Part shown: positions 24,355 to 32,852 of the stretch, piece by piece
Numbering within the stretch: position 1 is the first letter of the stretch
Layout: each line of letters starts with the position of its first letter
NCBI GenBank assembly: GCA_014055525.1
Contig: WIAH01000011.1
Location: forward strand, 78,929 to 142,928
DNA: 64,000 nt
Source: Nitrospira sp. CR1.3
Lineage (GTDB): Bacteria; Nitrospirota; Nitrospiria; Nitrospirales; Nitrospiraceae
Direction: 5' to 3'
The notes under the pieces: generated by a model
Databases searched by the model: none
What the model saw: the letters and a program-made list of their open reading frames with translations, nothing else
What the model was told of the DNA's origin: nothing
Made by a program: the position numbers and the translations under genes

Positions 24355-26510
24355 GCGACAAGTTGACGACTGATTCGGCGACCGTCGGCGGGGGAGCGGC
24401 ACCGGCCTCGGCAGAGACTGTGCGCGAACAGGTTCTGGCGTTCTTCGGACCATCCAGCGCCGATAATCCGACCAGAAACGCGCTCGCGACCCACCTGCAG
24501 GATTTTGTGACCGCCGAATCGCTGGGCGATCGACTCGACGCCTGGCTGCGGCTGATCCATTGGACGCGGGTCGGGACGAGCCACTCGCTCCAGGTGCTTG
24601 GCGCGCGCATGCGCTGGAGAGAAGCCTATCTCTATTGGGAACTCCTGCTCGATGTGCTCGAACAGGTTCCGGCCGTGCGCGAGAACGTTCAGGAGGCCTT
24701 CGGTCGCATCATCCAGGAAACGGATGCGGTCAATCTGGTCGGTGAAGCCGGTCTGCCCTGCGATCGCGGATTTCTCGTCGAGTTGGGTGACCGGATCATC
24801 AGTAAGTTTCTTCCGACCGTCCGGAATGACCGTGATCTGACGCATCTTCTACAGCGCCAATACGGCGGGTCCGTGGAAGTGAAATGGTTGGGGCAGATGT
24901 CCCCTCGACTGGCTGCCAGAATTCTTCAGGGGCTTGTGCCTTCACATAATCCACGGGCGTCAGATCCTTTGCGCCGGGCTTTTGCCGACGGATTCCGGCT
25001 GCTGGCCATCCGCGTAGAGGCTCAAGGCTTGTCGGAAAAACTCCGGGCCAGGAGCAGACGTCCCTCCTCCATTCGAGAGTCTCCGTTCTACCGGCTTGCG
25101 AGAACCAGCGAGCAACTGGTTGACCTCTGGCAGGGCCGCAGTGATCTGGACGAATACGCCGCTGTGTGGCGGGAGGTCTCGGCGGACTGCCATCACGAAA
25201 TGCGCTGGATCCGCCGCCAGCTGGAAGTTGCGGGGGTGAACGTCGATATCGTGTATGGGCTCGAAGTGCTCCGGCATTGCCTCGGGCGAATGCGAACCAT
25301 GGTCGATATCATGGTCGCTCGCGAGGACTTGCCGCATGCCGAGGCGGTCCACAGATTTCTGACGACGCTGGTCGAGGCCAGTCTTCACGAGTGTTCACTC
25401 TCCCACTTGTTCGAGGCCAATACCCGTCTCTTGCACAGGAAAATCGTGGATCGATCCGGGGCGACCGGGGAGCATTACATCGCGCAGGACCGGCGTGAGT
25501 ATCGGCATATCTGGGCCGCGGCGGCCGGCGGGGGAGTGCTCACTGCCTTTACGGCGGCCGGCAAGATGTTCATTTTCGGGCTCGGGCTCGCGCCCTTTCT
25601 GGCGGGTTTTGGTTACGGCCTCAATTATGCGGTGAGTTTTCTGCTCATGCAGACGTTCGGCCTCATGCTGGCGACCAAACAGCCGGCCATGACGGCCGCC
25701 ACCCTTGCGACGATCATGCGGGAGCAGCCGGGACCCTCGCGCCTCGATGACATCGTCGACCTCATTGCGAAAATTTCCCATTCACAGATCGCCGCAGCGG
25801 TGAGCAACGTCGTCGTCGTTTCGGCGGCAGCCTATGCCCTCGATGGCGTATGGCGTCTGGCGACGGGACATCCGATCCTCGAAATTCATGCCGCCGAACA
25901 TGTGTACGAGACGCTCAGCCCGCTCGACAGCGGCACGGTCGTTTTCGCCGCGCTGACCGGCGTGATTCTCTGGCTCTCAAGCATCGCCGGCGGTTGGATC
26001 GAGAATTGGGCGGTGTACCATCAACTTCCGACCGCACTGGCGGAGCATCGATGGGGCGGCAGGGTCTTCGGCGCCGATCGCCTGCGTCGATGGGCCGACG
26101 GCGTCGCGCACAACATTGCAGGATGGGGGACGAACGTGTCGCTGGGAATGATGTTGGGAATGACACCCGCGATCGGAATGTTCTTCGGGGTACCATTGGA
26201 CGTGCGGCACGTAACCTTGTCGAGCGGGACCCTGGCGTTGGCGAGCGCCTCACTGGATGCCGAATGGTACCGTGAAGGCTGGTTTCTTCGGGCGATCGCC
26301 GGAGTCAGCGTGATGTTTGTCCTCAACCTCGGCGTAAGTTTTCTGCTGTCGCTGATCACGGCGCTGCGCGCCTACGAATTCCCGCGATCAGAAATCGTGG
26401 AATTGTTGAAGCGACTCCTGAAGCGCATGGCCTATTCGCCGAGGGATTTTATCCTGCCCCCGAAAGTGCCGAAGCCTTCTTCCGACGCTCAGGCGGAGCC
26501 CGCTGGGTAG
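24351..26510 (+). CDS. Membrane protein of the 'site-specific recombinase' (Gcr) family
   Basis: 719 residues. The N-terminal 390 are soluble and helical. The C-terminal half has several membrane helices, including FGYGLNYAVSFLLMQTFG, LMLATKQPAMTAATLA and VSVMFVLNLGVSFLLSLITAL, which are typical of the COG4389/SpecificRecomb family. The family name comes from an early Neisseria report; the membrane topology argues against a DNA recombinase, and I treat the function as unknown. The TTG at 24351 overlaps the ppx stop (TTGA); a TTG at 24345 is also in frame. It converges with the methyltransferase gene across a gap of 13 bases. Confidence 0.75.
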   Translation: MSDKLTTDSATVGGGAAPASAETVREQVLAFFGPSSADNPTRNALATHLQDFVTAESLGDRLDAWLRLIHWTRVGTSHSLQVLGARMRWREAYLYWELLLDVLEQVPAVRENVQEAFGRIIQETDAVNLVGEAGLPCDRGFLVELGDRIISKFLPTVRNDRDLTHLLQRQYGGSVEVKWLGQMSPRLAARILQGLVPSHNPRASDPLRRAFADGFRLLAIRVEAQGLSEKLRARSRRPSSIRESPFYRLARTSEQLVDLWQGRSDLDEYAAVWREVSADCHHEMRWIRRQLEVAGVNVDIVYGLEVLRHCLGRMRTMVDIMVAREDLPHAEAVHRFLTTLVEASLHECSLSHLFEANTRLLHRKIVDRSGATGEHYIAQDRREYRHIWAAAAGGGVLTAFTAAGKMFIFGLGLAPFLAGFGYGLNYAVSFLLMQTFGLMLATKQPAMTAATLATIMREQPGPSRLDDIVDLIAKISHSQIAAAVSNVVVVSAAAYALDGVWRLATGHPILEIHAAEHVYETLSPLDSGTVVFAALTGVILWLSSIAGGWIENWAVYHQLPTALAEHRWGGRVFGADRLRRWADGVAHNIAGWGTNVSLGMMLGMTPAIGMFFGVPLDVRHVTLSSGTLALASASLDAEWYREGWFLRAIAGVSVMFVLNLGVSFLLSLITALRAYEFPRSEIVELLKRLLKRMAYSPRDFILPPKVPKPSSDAQAEPAG

Positions 26511-26523
26511 GAGAATGCTGACG

Positions 26524-28014
26524 TTATCGCTGCGTATACCACCGGTAGCCTTTTTGTTCGGTAAAAGTGGCTTTCGGTGCCGCGCCGGGTTTTTCCAATA
26601 GCAACACCTTGAAATCGATGAGGCCGAACCAGGCGGGGTCCGCTACATCGTGGTAATGCGTGCCTTGGAGCTTGGGCAACATCTCGCCCAGCGCCTGTTT
26701 CAGTTCTTTCTCGGTATAGGCGCGCACAATGAAGGGTTTGTTCATAGCCTGGCAGAATCGTTGAATCGTGTAGGCGGCGCCGGTGCAGAGGACTTTCGTG
26801 TCAGGTTTCATCGTCAGAAATTGCGGAAGCGGGAGATATTGCTCCTGAAAGCCGAGCCAGCGCACGGCTTGTCGCAAGTGCCCGTATTGCACTTCGTACT
26901 CGGTGTGGCCGGGAAGTTTTACGGGCGCCGACCAACCCTCTTCGACGCCGAATTCCGTCAAGAAGGCCTTTCCTCCCGGTTTGAGGACACGCCACAGTTC
27001 GGCGACGAATCGAAAGGGTCCGAGATTGAAGATCACATCATCCGGCAGATCGTGTCCGATCGGCAGCCGTACGCGCCTGATCCAGTCCAGCGCTTCCTGG
27101 TGCTGGACGGTCTTGCCGATGCCCGAGGTCAGTTCCTGTCTGGTCAGTTTGACCGGCGTCATGTCCGCCATGTTTTCGTTGTCGATGATGAGATCGACGG
27201 TTCCGTCTTTGAAGGGCAGCCATTCGCCGTTGGCTTGCGCGCCGGCGGCGGACCAGCCTCCCGCCTTGGCGCGGGATACTTGCAGTTTCAAGAAGGGTTT
27301 GGTGATATCGAGCGAGCAGTACAGGATGCCCTGCTTCTCGAACGGCAGGAGTTCCTTGCCTAATTCACGAGCGACGTAGCCCAGCCCGCCGCCGATTTCC
27401 AGGATCGTCTTCGGCTTGGGATTGAACCAGCCAAGCCGCCGGAGTTTCTGCATGAGAAGTCGGCCGTAGGTTAGGCCTTGGAGCGCCTCGTTCGGCTCGC
27501 GGAACAGGTGCGAGACCGTCGTTTCGATCAGATCGAAGTGGCCGTCGTCCTCGCCGCTGTCTTTGAGTTCATGAACGTGGAAATCCTCCAGATGCTCTTC
27601 GCCTTCAAACCCTTCTTGGCCCGACCATCCCTCACGGATCTGCTGGAGAAGCAGGTCCCACTTCGCCTTATGCCGATGTCCTCCCGGCGGCTCGGCGCCG
27701 TAAAAGCAAAGTGAATAGGTGGGAAGCCCCCATCGTTCCAAGTGCCACCGGCCAGGTTCCCCGTCCGGTCCGCACACCTTCTCGCCGTATTTTTCCAACA
27801 AGGCGCCGACGGTGGTATGGCCGTTCATGGCCTTGAGCATTTCAAGGCCGGTGCGGTTCAGTCTGACGATCGGGAGATTGTCGTCGAGCGGAGCAAACCA
27901 CCATTCGTCTGCGGCGTGCTGATAGGCGACCAGATCGGGAATATGCCAGGCCAGAAGACCGAGCCTGTCTCCCGTGAGGTGGAGGGGTTGGTGGAGAGCG
28001 ACAGCCGGTTTCAT
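26524..28014 (-). CDS. Methyltransferase with N-terminal PqqD-like domain
   Basis: 496 residues. Residues 38-80 (EWWFAPLDDNLPIVRLNRTG then LEMLKAMNGHTTVGALLEKY) resemble the PqqD/RRE fold that binds leader peptides of modified peptides. A linker follows. A class I SAM methyltransferase occupies about 200-400, with motif I TILEIGGGLGYVAREL at 203-218, DLIIDNENMAD near 272 and ELWRVLKPGGKAFLTEFG near 330. A C-terminal segment of unclear nature follows. The combination suggests a peptide-modifying methyltransferase, but no precursor gene is adjacent and a general winged-helix origin of the N-terminus is possible. It has no neighbours in its operon other than the upstream cupredoxin gene on the same strand. 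Confidence 0.75.
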   Translation of the reverse strand: MKPAVALHQPLHLTGDRLGLLAWHIPDLVAYQHAADEWWFAPLDDNLPIVRLNRTGLEMLKAMNGHTTVGALLEKYGEKVCGPDGEPGRWHLERWGLPTYSLCFYGAEPPGGHRHKAKWDLLLQQIREGWSGQEGFEGEEHLEDFHVHELKDSGEDDGHFDLIETTVSHLFREPNEALQGLTYGRLLMQKLRRLGWFNPKPKTILEIGGGLGYVARELGKELLPFEKQGILYCSLDITKPFLKLQVSRAKAGGWSAAGAQANGEWLPFKDGTVDLIIDNENMADMTPVKLTRQELTSGIGKTVQHQEALDWIRRVRLPIGHDLPDDVIFNLGPFRFVAELWRVLKPGGKAFLTEFGVEEGWSAPVKLPGHTEYEVQYGHLRQAVRWLGFQEQYLPLPQFLTMKPDTKVLCTGAAYTIQRFCQAMNKPFIVRAYTEKELKQALGEMLPKLQGTHYHDVADPAWFGLIDFKVLLLEKPGAAPKATFTEQKGYRWYTQR

Positions 28015-28085
28015 GGCGGAGCATCCCGGTTCGAGCGCCGCAGCCTACATGAGGAAACTGTTCTTGTGCAAGAAGCCCCAAGAAG

Positions 28086-28195
28086 CGGGTTTGTTTGGTT
28101 TGTCTTGTGTATTTGGTTAGGTCGGAGTGAACGGGGCGGTAGTGTGGACGGTCAGTCAACGAGATCAAACAAACCAAATGAACCAAAGAAACGGG
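28086..28195. repeat. Word-built inverted repeat (TTTGGTTTG type)
   Basis: The left arm (28086-28120) reads GGGTTTGTTTGGTTTGTC and TTGTGTATTTGGTTAGG. The right arm (28163-28195) reads GATCAAACAAACCAAATG and AACCAAAGAAACGGG, its complement. It lies between the cupredoxin and methyltransferase genes, both on the minus strand, and fills most of the 183-base gap. Confidence 0.75.
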
Positions 28196-28197
28196 AA

Positions 28198-28569
28198 CTA
28201 CAGCTGGGAGGGAACCGGGCTGTCGGTGACGGTGACGATCCCGTGCATGATCGGATGCACGCGGCAGAAATACGGATACCTTCCCGGGGCAAGACCCGGG
28301 ATAGTGAAGCTGTCGTTCGGGAGCACAATGCCGGAGTCGAACGCGCAGGGCGCGCCGTCTTCCATACACCCGATATGCGTGATCGTATGTTCCGTTGGGG
28401 TCGGATTTTCCCACCGGATCGGGGCGCCGGTGGAGACAGTGACGGCTTTGGGGACGAAATACGGCGACCCGCTGTCAATGATAATAGCCGTATAGGGCGG
28501 CGGCGACGTCGTTAGTCCGACAATCGAACCGGCCAACACAAGGACTGCTGTCATCACCCGTAATCTCAT
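28198..28569 (-). CDS. Exported cupredoxin (plastocyanin-like blue copper protein)
   Basis: 123 residues with a signal peptide (RVMTAVLVLAGSIVGLT) and a cupredoxin fold. The likely type 1 copper ligands are H61 in TEHTITH, C102 and H105 in FCRVHP, and M108 (IMHG). The protein would carry electrons in the periplasm; many such proteins accompany nitrogen or respiratory enzymes. The start at ATG 28569 lies seven bases from a full GGAGGT site; an in-frame ATG at 28575 is too close to it. An extra cysteine pair (GCMEDGAPC) between the ligands may form a disulfide. Confidence 0.85.
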   Translation of the reverse strand: MRLRVMTAVLVLAGSIVGLTTSPPPYTAIIIDSGSPYFVPKAVTVSTGAPIRWENPTPTEHTITHIGCMEDGAPCAFDSGIVLPNDSFTIPGLAPGRYPYFCRVHPIMHGIVTVTDSPVPSQL

Positions 28570-28662
28570 CAACATTACCTCCCACTGCTTATCGACATAA
28601 TCATTCTACCATGCGAATCAAGAGAGGAAACAGCGCCGGCGGGAAAATAATCCCTCTGTGTC

Positions 28663-28689
28663 TTGACCTTCCCGGCTGAATTGTATGAT
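28663..28689 (+). promoter_or_regulatory. Possible sigma-70 promoter before the Ig-like protein gene
   Basis: TTGACC (28663-28668, five of six) and TATGAT (28684-28689, five of six). The spacer is only 15 bases, shorter than usual. The gene starts 36 bases after the second box. Confidence 0.4.
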
Positions 28690-28724
28690 TCTCCGTCACG
28701 AAGCGCGTGCAATGGAGTTGCGTC

Positions 28725-29738
28725 ATGGGTAAACGGATGAGAAATCTCGCAGGTTTTCAATGGCTCCTGATCCTGGGGGTTCTTTCTTCACCCTTCGCAA
28801 CTCTTGGCCGTGATTTCGCGCGGGCCTTCACGCTCACCGAGCCGGTCGAAGAAGCCGTTCTCCGATCCGGCGAATCGGTTCCCGTGGCGGTGCAGATTGC
28901 GAAAGACGTCAACATCAGGGCGATCCATTATTACTGGTATCGATTTGACGAAGAGCCGGTGGCCTCGCATCAAGCGTCCCCGGCGGCGTTCACGGCGATG
29001 GAAGACGGGTCTCCCTTTTCCGGAAGGGTCGCCATTCCGGCCGAGGCGATAGGAATCATGCGCCTGCTTGCAGTCGGGGAAGTTACGCGGGGGCGTCTGG
29101 AAAGTTATGAGGAGTTCGACGAAGTGATGGTCAGCGTAGAACCGGCGGCTCCTTTAACCTCGATCGAGTTCGCCGTCGAACGGCCCTGGCGGCTGAAGGC
29201 GATCGGGAAATTGGTCGTGGTGCCGGTCGTGGGGCAATTCGAGGACGGAGTAGTGCGCCCCCTCACGGGGTTGGCAGCGGGGAGCCGCTTTCGGTCTTCC
29301 GATGAACGAGTCGCGTCCGTCGATCAGGCCGGGGTCCTGCAAGTGATCGGGAACGGGCGGGCGCAAGTGACGATCGAGAATCGAGGTAGGACCGGTACCG
29401 TGGAGGTGCTGGTTGAAGCTGATGCCGGTGCGAACCGGCCGCCGGTGGCGCAGGTCGAGAAGGAATTGCGGGTCAGGTCGGGAAGCCTGGTCGTGCTCGA
29501 TGGGTTGCGGAGCCGCGATCCCGACGGAGATCCCTTGCGATACGAGTGGAGGCAACTGCGAGGACAACGTGTAACCTTGACGAATGTCGACGAAGTGAAG
29601 GCGACCTTCGTCGCTCCGAAGGTTTCAGAGCGGAGGCTCTTTCGGTTCTCCCTGACCGTGATCGATATGGCGGGGCCGGATCTCGTCAAGGGGGCGGAAA
29701 GTCGTCCCGCTATTATCTCCGTGTGGGTCGATCCATGA
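28725..29738 (+). CDS. Exported protein with bacterial Ig-like and PKD-type domains
   Basis: 337 residues. A signal peptide (FQWLLILGVLSSPFATL) leads to an uncharacterised strand-rich domain up to about residue 145. Next comes a Big2-like domain with FRSSDERVASVDQAGVLQ and VIGNGRAQVTIENRG. The C-terminal 90 residues follow the PKD/cadherin-like pattern NRPPVAQVEKELRVRSGS, then LDGLRSRDPDGDPLRYEWRQ, with the typical acidic calcium-type turn. Such proteins are secreted or surface-bound and bind polysaccharide or other proteins. ATG 28725 has GGAG eight bases before; a GTG at 28707 is less likely. Confidence 0.75.
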   Translation: MGKRMRNLAGFQWLLILGVLSSPFATLGRDFARAFTLTEPVEEAVLRSGESVPVAVQIAKDVNIRAIHYYWYRFDEEPVASHQASPAAFTAMEDGSPFSGRVAIPAEAIGIMRLLAVGEVTRGRLESYEEFDEVMVSVEPAAPLTSIEFAVERPWRLKAIGKLVVVPVVGQFEDGVVRPLTGLAAGSRFRSSDERVASVDQAGVLQVIGNGRAQVTIENRGRTGTVEVLVEADAGANRPPVAQVEKELRVRSGSLVVLDGLRSRDPDGDPLRYEWRQLRGQRVTLTNVDEVKATFVAPKVSERRLFRFSLTVIDMAGPDLVKGAESRPAIISVWVDP

Positions 29739-29903
29739 GCGGCTGGGATCAAGAAGAGATGATCGGCGTGGACTCGCGCAACAGGGACAATTGCGCGCTC
29801 CACACGAGGATTGGGGGCCGTTGCAAGAGGGCGGGAGTTCATGCTAGATGGAAACCTCGTCAGTCATCCATCCTCTTCGGGTGGATGAGGGAGGAGTGAA
29901 TCA

Positions 29904-30338
29904 ATGGCAAAAGTGAAAAAGCGGTCGGCAAAGAAAACCGCGAAGGCGAAAGGCAGAGTCGCGGCAAAGAAGAAAGCGAAGAAGTCAGCGAGGAAGCCCG
30001 CTCCAGCCAAGCCGAAGCGATCCGCCAAGAAGAAAGTGAGCAAACCGGTCTCGGTCTCCAAAGTTATGCCTTCACCGGTCAAGAAACCGGTTAAGCCGGG
30101 TCCGGAAGAAGAACCCAAGAAGCCCATGACGTCGAAGTCGATTCCTCCCGTCGAGCCGAAGGAAGCCGATCTCGAAGATGAAGAAATAGCCGACGACGAG
30201 TTGGGGATGAGCGGGGAGAGTGAGATCGAGGAGGACATGGAAGAGGACCTTACTCTCGACGACGATGAAGAGGACGTCGATTATCTCGAGAAGTCCGAAG
30301 AGCTACTGGACGATTCCGACGATTACCGCACGCACTAG
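29904..30338 (+). CDS. Histone-H1-like lysine/alanine-rich protein with acidic tail
   Basis: 144 residues of two opposite halves. Residues 1-65 are rich in Lys, Ala, Pro and Arg (KKRSAKKTAKAKGRVAAKKK and similar), like the C-terminal domain of histone H1 or bacterial H1 homologues that bind DNA. Residues 85-144 are rich in Asp and Glu (EEDMEEDLTLDDDEEDVDYL) and should be disordered. The protein could bind nucleic acid or ribosomes and fold back on itself through its charges. No signal peptide is seen. The family is not certain because low-complexity sequence gives misleading similarity. Confidence 0.65.
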   Translation: MAKVKKRSAKKTAKAKGRVAAKKKAKKSARKPAPAKPKRSAKKKVSKPVSVSKVMPSPVKKPVKPGPEEEPKKPMTSKSIPPVEPKEADLEDEEIADDELGMSGESEIEEDMEEDLTLDDDEEDVDYLEKSEELLDDSDDYRTH

Positions 30339-30481
30339 CTCTATCTCGACAGCCGGCCGAACTTGAACAATCGGTTTTGATCTGCTGTCGCAGCGAGGTC
30401 GGATTGCAAACCTGCCGTTCGCGCTCGTTCGTTTGATCGGTCTGTGAATCCTTTTCAACGCGTTCGTCCGAGGGCAATCGC

Positions 30482-30943
30482 GTGAGTCATTTTTTGTTTA
30501 TCGCAGGCGCTCTGCGGGAGCGAACCTCTCAGGAGAGCGCGGAACTGCAGCTCTCGAACGGGCTGTGGGGGCTCTGCACCTCCCTGATCCGCACGAATCT
30601 CCAGACCTACCTCGAGCCGCATTCCCGCGGGTTGGTCTATACGCTCAAGGTCGGCCTCTGCGCCGAGTTTCAAATCGTTCCACCGCTGCAGGATTTTTCC
30701 GCGTTGGACGAGTTCCTGAAGGATGAGCTGCGGACCGAGGCCCGATTCGGCTTCGTGCCGATCCAGGGCGTGCAACGGTGCGCGTTGTCCTCGACGGCCA
30801 GTCAGGCGCTGTTGATGGAGGCGCTTCAGATCCCGGATCAAGCCGAATTGACTCGCCGGCTTGCTTTGGGCATGCATCGTCTGACGCAGACCGAGTTTGA
30901 CGCGATCTCGAAAAGGGCTACCGAGGGGACCGGACAGGGCTAG
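30482..30943 (+). CDS. Protein of unknown function, 153 residues
   Basis: A soluble, mostly helical protein starting with GTG and reading SHFLFIAGALRERTSQESA, with later LQDFSALDEFLKDELRTEARFG. No motif or family is recognised. The start lies 143 bases after the histone-like gene, with no clear ribosome site (the preceding bases read GAGGGCAATC). It converges with the Lon-like gene after 39 bases. Confidence 0.55.
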   Translation: MSHFLFIAGALRERTSQESAELQLSNGLWGLCTSLIRTNLQTYLEPHSRGLVYTLKVGLCAEFQIVPPLQDFSALDEFLKDELRTEARFGFVPIQGVQRCALSSTASQALLMEALQIPDQAELTRRLALGMHRLTQTEFDAISKRATEGTGQG

Positions 30944-30982
30944 ACGGTTGCGCTCTCAACCTCAGCCTGAACCTGTATCCCT

Positions 30983-31624
30983 TCATAAACGGTTGCCCGT
31001 CATAATCTGATAGGCCTCGTCAACTGTGTCCACTCCTTTCACGGCTATGTTCAGTTGAAAGGCAAGTTCATTGAGGTTCCAGCGCGCGTCATGAAGTTGT
31101 CCGCGCGGAACCAGTACGGTGTGACATCCCTCTCGCTTCGCCGCACGGATCTTGTCCGGAATTCCCCCCACAAACCCTATCTCTCCGTCACGTTCAAGCG
31201 TCCCAGTAATCGCAACGCCCCGGTGAATCCGGTCGCCCTTGAATAGGGCGATGAAGCCGACCGCCATGGCCGCACCGCCGCTCGGACCGTCGCTTCCCAC
31301 CGGCTGATACGCAACCCCCTGAACGGAGACGGTTCCGCCATGCGGGATACCCGGAGTCCGCCGGACAGCGTAATCAAATGCCTGGGCCATCGCGCCGAGA
31401 TGGGTGTTTCCAAAACGGATGCCGGCAAGGATCCATTGAAGATGCGGAGGGTCGGGCTCGGCTTTACGGTCCCACCTCATCAAGAGCAGTTCGAAGACAC
31501 CCTGGTCGTTGGCTTGAATCGCTCCGAGGACCGGAAGTTCGACCACCTGTTCTGCGGCAACCGGAAGAATGAGGCCGAGGCTCAAGACAGTAAACCAGGT
31601 CGCAAGTCGTAATGGGTGATTCAT
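30983..31624 (-). CDS. Secreted Lon-type (S16) protease domain without ATPase
   Basis: 213 residues. A signal peptide (TWFTVLSLGLILPVAAE) is followed by a domain matching the C-terminal proteolytic part of Lon. The catalytic serine is S115 in SDGPSGGAAM and the partner lysine is K158 in GGIPDKIRAA; ITGTLERDGEIGFVGG between them is the usual strand pattern. No AAA+ module is present, so the protein would act in the periplasm without ATP. The frame is open further upstream to 31717 but the signal peptide sets ATG 31624. It is divergent from the pentapeptide-like gene with 91 bases between the starts. Confidence 0.8.
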   Translation of the reverse strand: MNHPLRLATWFTVLSLGLILPVAAEQVVELPVLGAIQANDQGVFELLLMRWDRKAEPDPPHLQWILAGIRFGNTHLGAMAQAFDYAVRRTPGIPHGGTVSVQGVAYQPVGSDGPSGGAAMAVGFIALFKGDRIHRGVAITGTLERDGEIGFVGGIPDKIRAAKREGCHTVLVPRGQLHDARWNLNELAFQLNIAVKGVDTVDEAYQIMTGNRL

Positions 31625-31680
31625 GAGGGCAAGTGTAACAAGTTCCACCGGACAGTAAAGCGGACTGACATCTCTCCACC

Positions 31681-31709
31681 TTGCCTTGGCGCAACGCATC
31701 TCGTATAAG
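31681..31709 (+). promoter_or_regulatory. Sigma-70 promoter for the pentapeptide-like gene, probably leaderless
   Basis: TTGCCT (31681-31686) and TATAAG (31704-31709, five of six) with a 17-base spacer. Transcription would begin near 31716, which is the first base of the ATG. The message would thus be leaderless, and the AAGGG ahead of the ATG would not be in the RNA. Confidence 0.5.
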
Positions 31710-31715
31710 GGCCTC

Positions 31716-32777
31716 ATGATGAACCGCCACCTGTTCGGCCTGGTCGTGGGCGGGCTGCTGTGTTGCGGGCTTCCGAGTTCTGTGTCGGCTGGGGTCTGTC
31801 AGATCAACAGGGTTATCGGGAAAGCCGACGCGATTCTCAAGACTCATCTCAGCGCCGGCTGTACCGATCAGGAACGGGAATCTCACGCGGTCCAGGCCGG
31901 CGCCATTCTGGCGGCCCTCAGGCAAGGCAAGGCAATCGATCTTTCCGGTGTCGTCATCCTCGGCGACTTGAGGGTGGACGACCTTCCGCTTGGTCCGCCT
32001 CCCGAGGAATTCGTCACTCAGACGCCCGAGGCGGAAAAGGTCGTGCGGGTCGTTTCCGGAGCCTTTTCACTTGTGAATTCGATCGTTCGCGGGGCTGTTC
32101 GACATCAGTCGGCGGAGAATGTACTCGTCGTGAAAGGACCTGTGGACTTGAGCGGCACGAGATTCGAACAGTCGGTCGATCTGTCGCGGGCGACGTTCAT
32201 GCAACCGGTGAGATTGTCAGGCGCCGTGTTCCTGGGCGCGAGTTACTTCGTGCAGGCCCGATTTCTTCGCGAACTGTCGGCCGAGAAAACCGCATTCGGT
32301 CCCCATACGAGATTTCATCGCGCGCGTTTTCATGGTCCGGTCACGTTCCAGCAATCGGGATTCAGCGGTCTCGCGGAATTTCTGGAAGTGGAGTTCCGGA
32401 GTGATGCCGATTTTTCCCGGACCTTTTTCAAACTCGGCACCGGATTTTCAGGCAGTCACTTCCAGAAGCTGGCGGATTTTTCGGAAGCTCTCTTCGACCG
32501 GGAAGCATTCTTCACGTTTGCGCGATTCGACGGCGATGCGGTTTTCCGCCGCGCCACGTTCCGCTCCACGGCGGATTTCGATGACGCGCAATTCAAGGCG
32601 CGGGACGATTTTTCCAAGGTCTTCTTCGAAGGAGACTCTCGGTTCGCCAGAGTGACGAGGCCGGCGAACGGACCAGCGGCCTTGGGTCTCGAGAATCCGC
32701 AGGTGCAGTATGCGATCACGCTCTCGCTGTTGGTATTCAGCGCAGTCCTGATTGCCTATCTCATTCGCTCACGTTGA
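31716..32777 (+). CDS. Pentapeptide-like repeat protein, exported and C-terminally anchored
   Basis: 353 residues. A signal peptide (FGLVVGGLLCCGLPSSVSA) is followed by a domain without known match, then a long stretch of five-residue repeats from about 145 to 310 with phenylalanine at the centre (ADFSRTFFKLGTGFSGSHFQ, KLADFSEALFDREAFFTFAR). This is the A(D/N)FxxxxF variety of the quadrilateral beta-helix. A C-terminal helix (ITLSLLVFSAVLIAYLI) anchors it, so the helix would face the periplasm. The role is unknown. A second ATG follows at 31719. Confidence 0.75.
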   Translation: MMNRHLFGLVVGGLLCCGLPSSVSAGVCQINRVIGKADAILKTHLSAGCTDQERESHAVQAGAILAALRQGKAIDLSGVVILGDLRVDDLPLGPPPEEFVTQTPEAEKVVRVVSGAFSLVNSIVRGAVRHQSAENVLVVKGPVDLSGTRFEQSVDLSRATFMQPVRLSGAVFLGASYFVQARFLRELSAEKTAFGPHTRFHRARFHGPVTFQQSGFSGLAEFLEVEFRSDADFSRTFFKLGTGFSGSHFQKLADFSEALFDREAFFTFARFDGDAVFRRATFRSTADFDDAQFKARDDFSKVFFEGDSRFARVTRPANGPAALGLENPQVQYAITLSLLVFSAVLIAYLIRSR

Positions 32778-32852
32778 GCGGGATAACCGGTCCGACCACA
32801 ACTAATAGGCTCAGTCTTGCTCCGACTCCCCAAAGCTGGTATAAAGCCCCTT

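Noticed and set aside
24351..26510. A mobile-element recombinase, as the family name suggests
   Set aside because: No tyrosine or serine recombinase motif is visible, and the C-terminal half is membrane-embedded. No attachment sites or cargo flank it.
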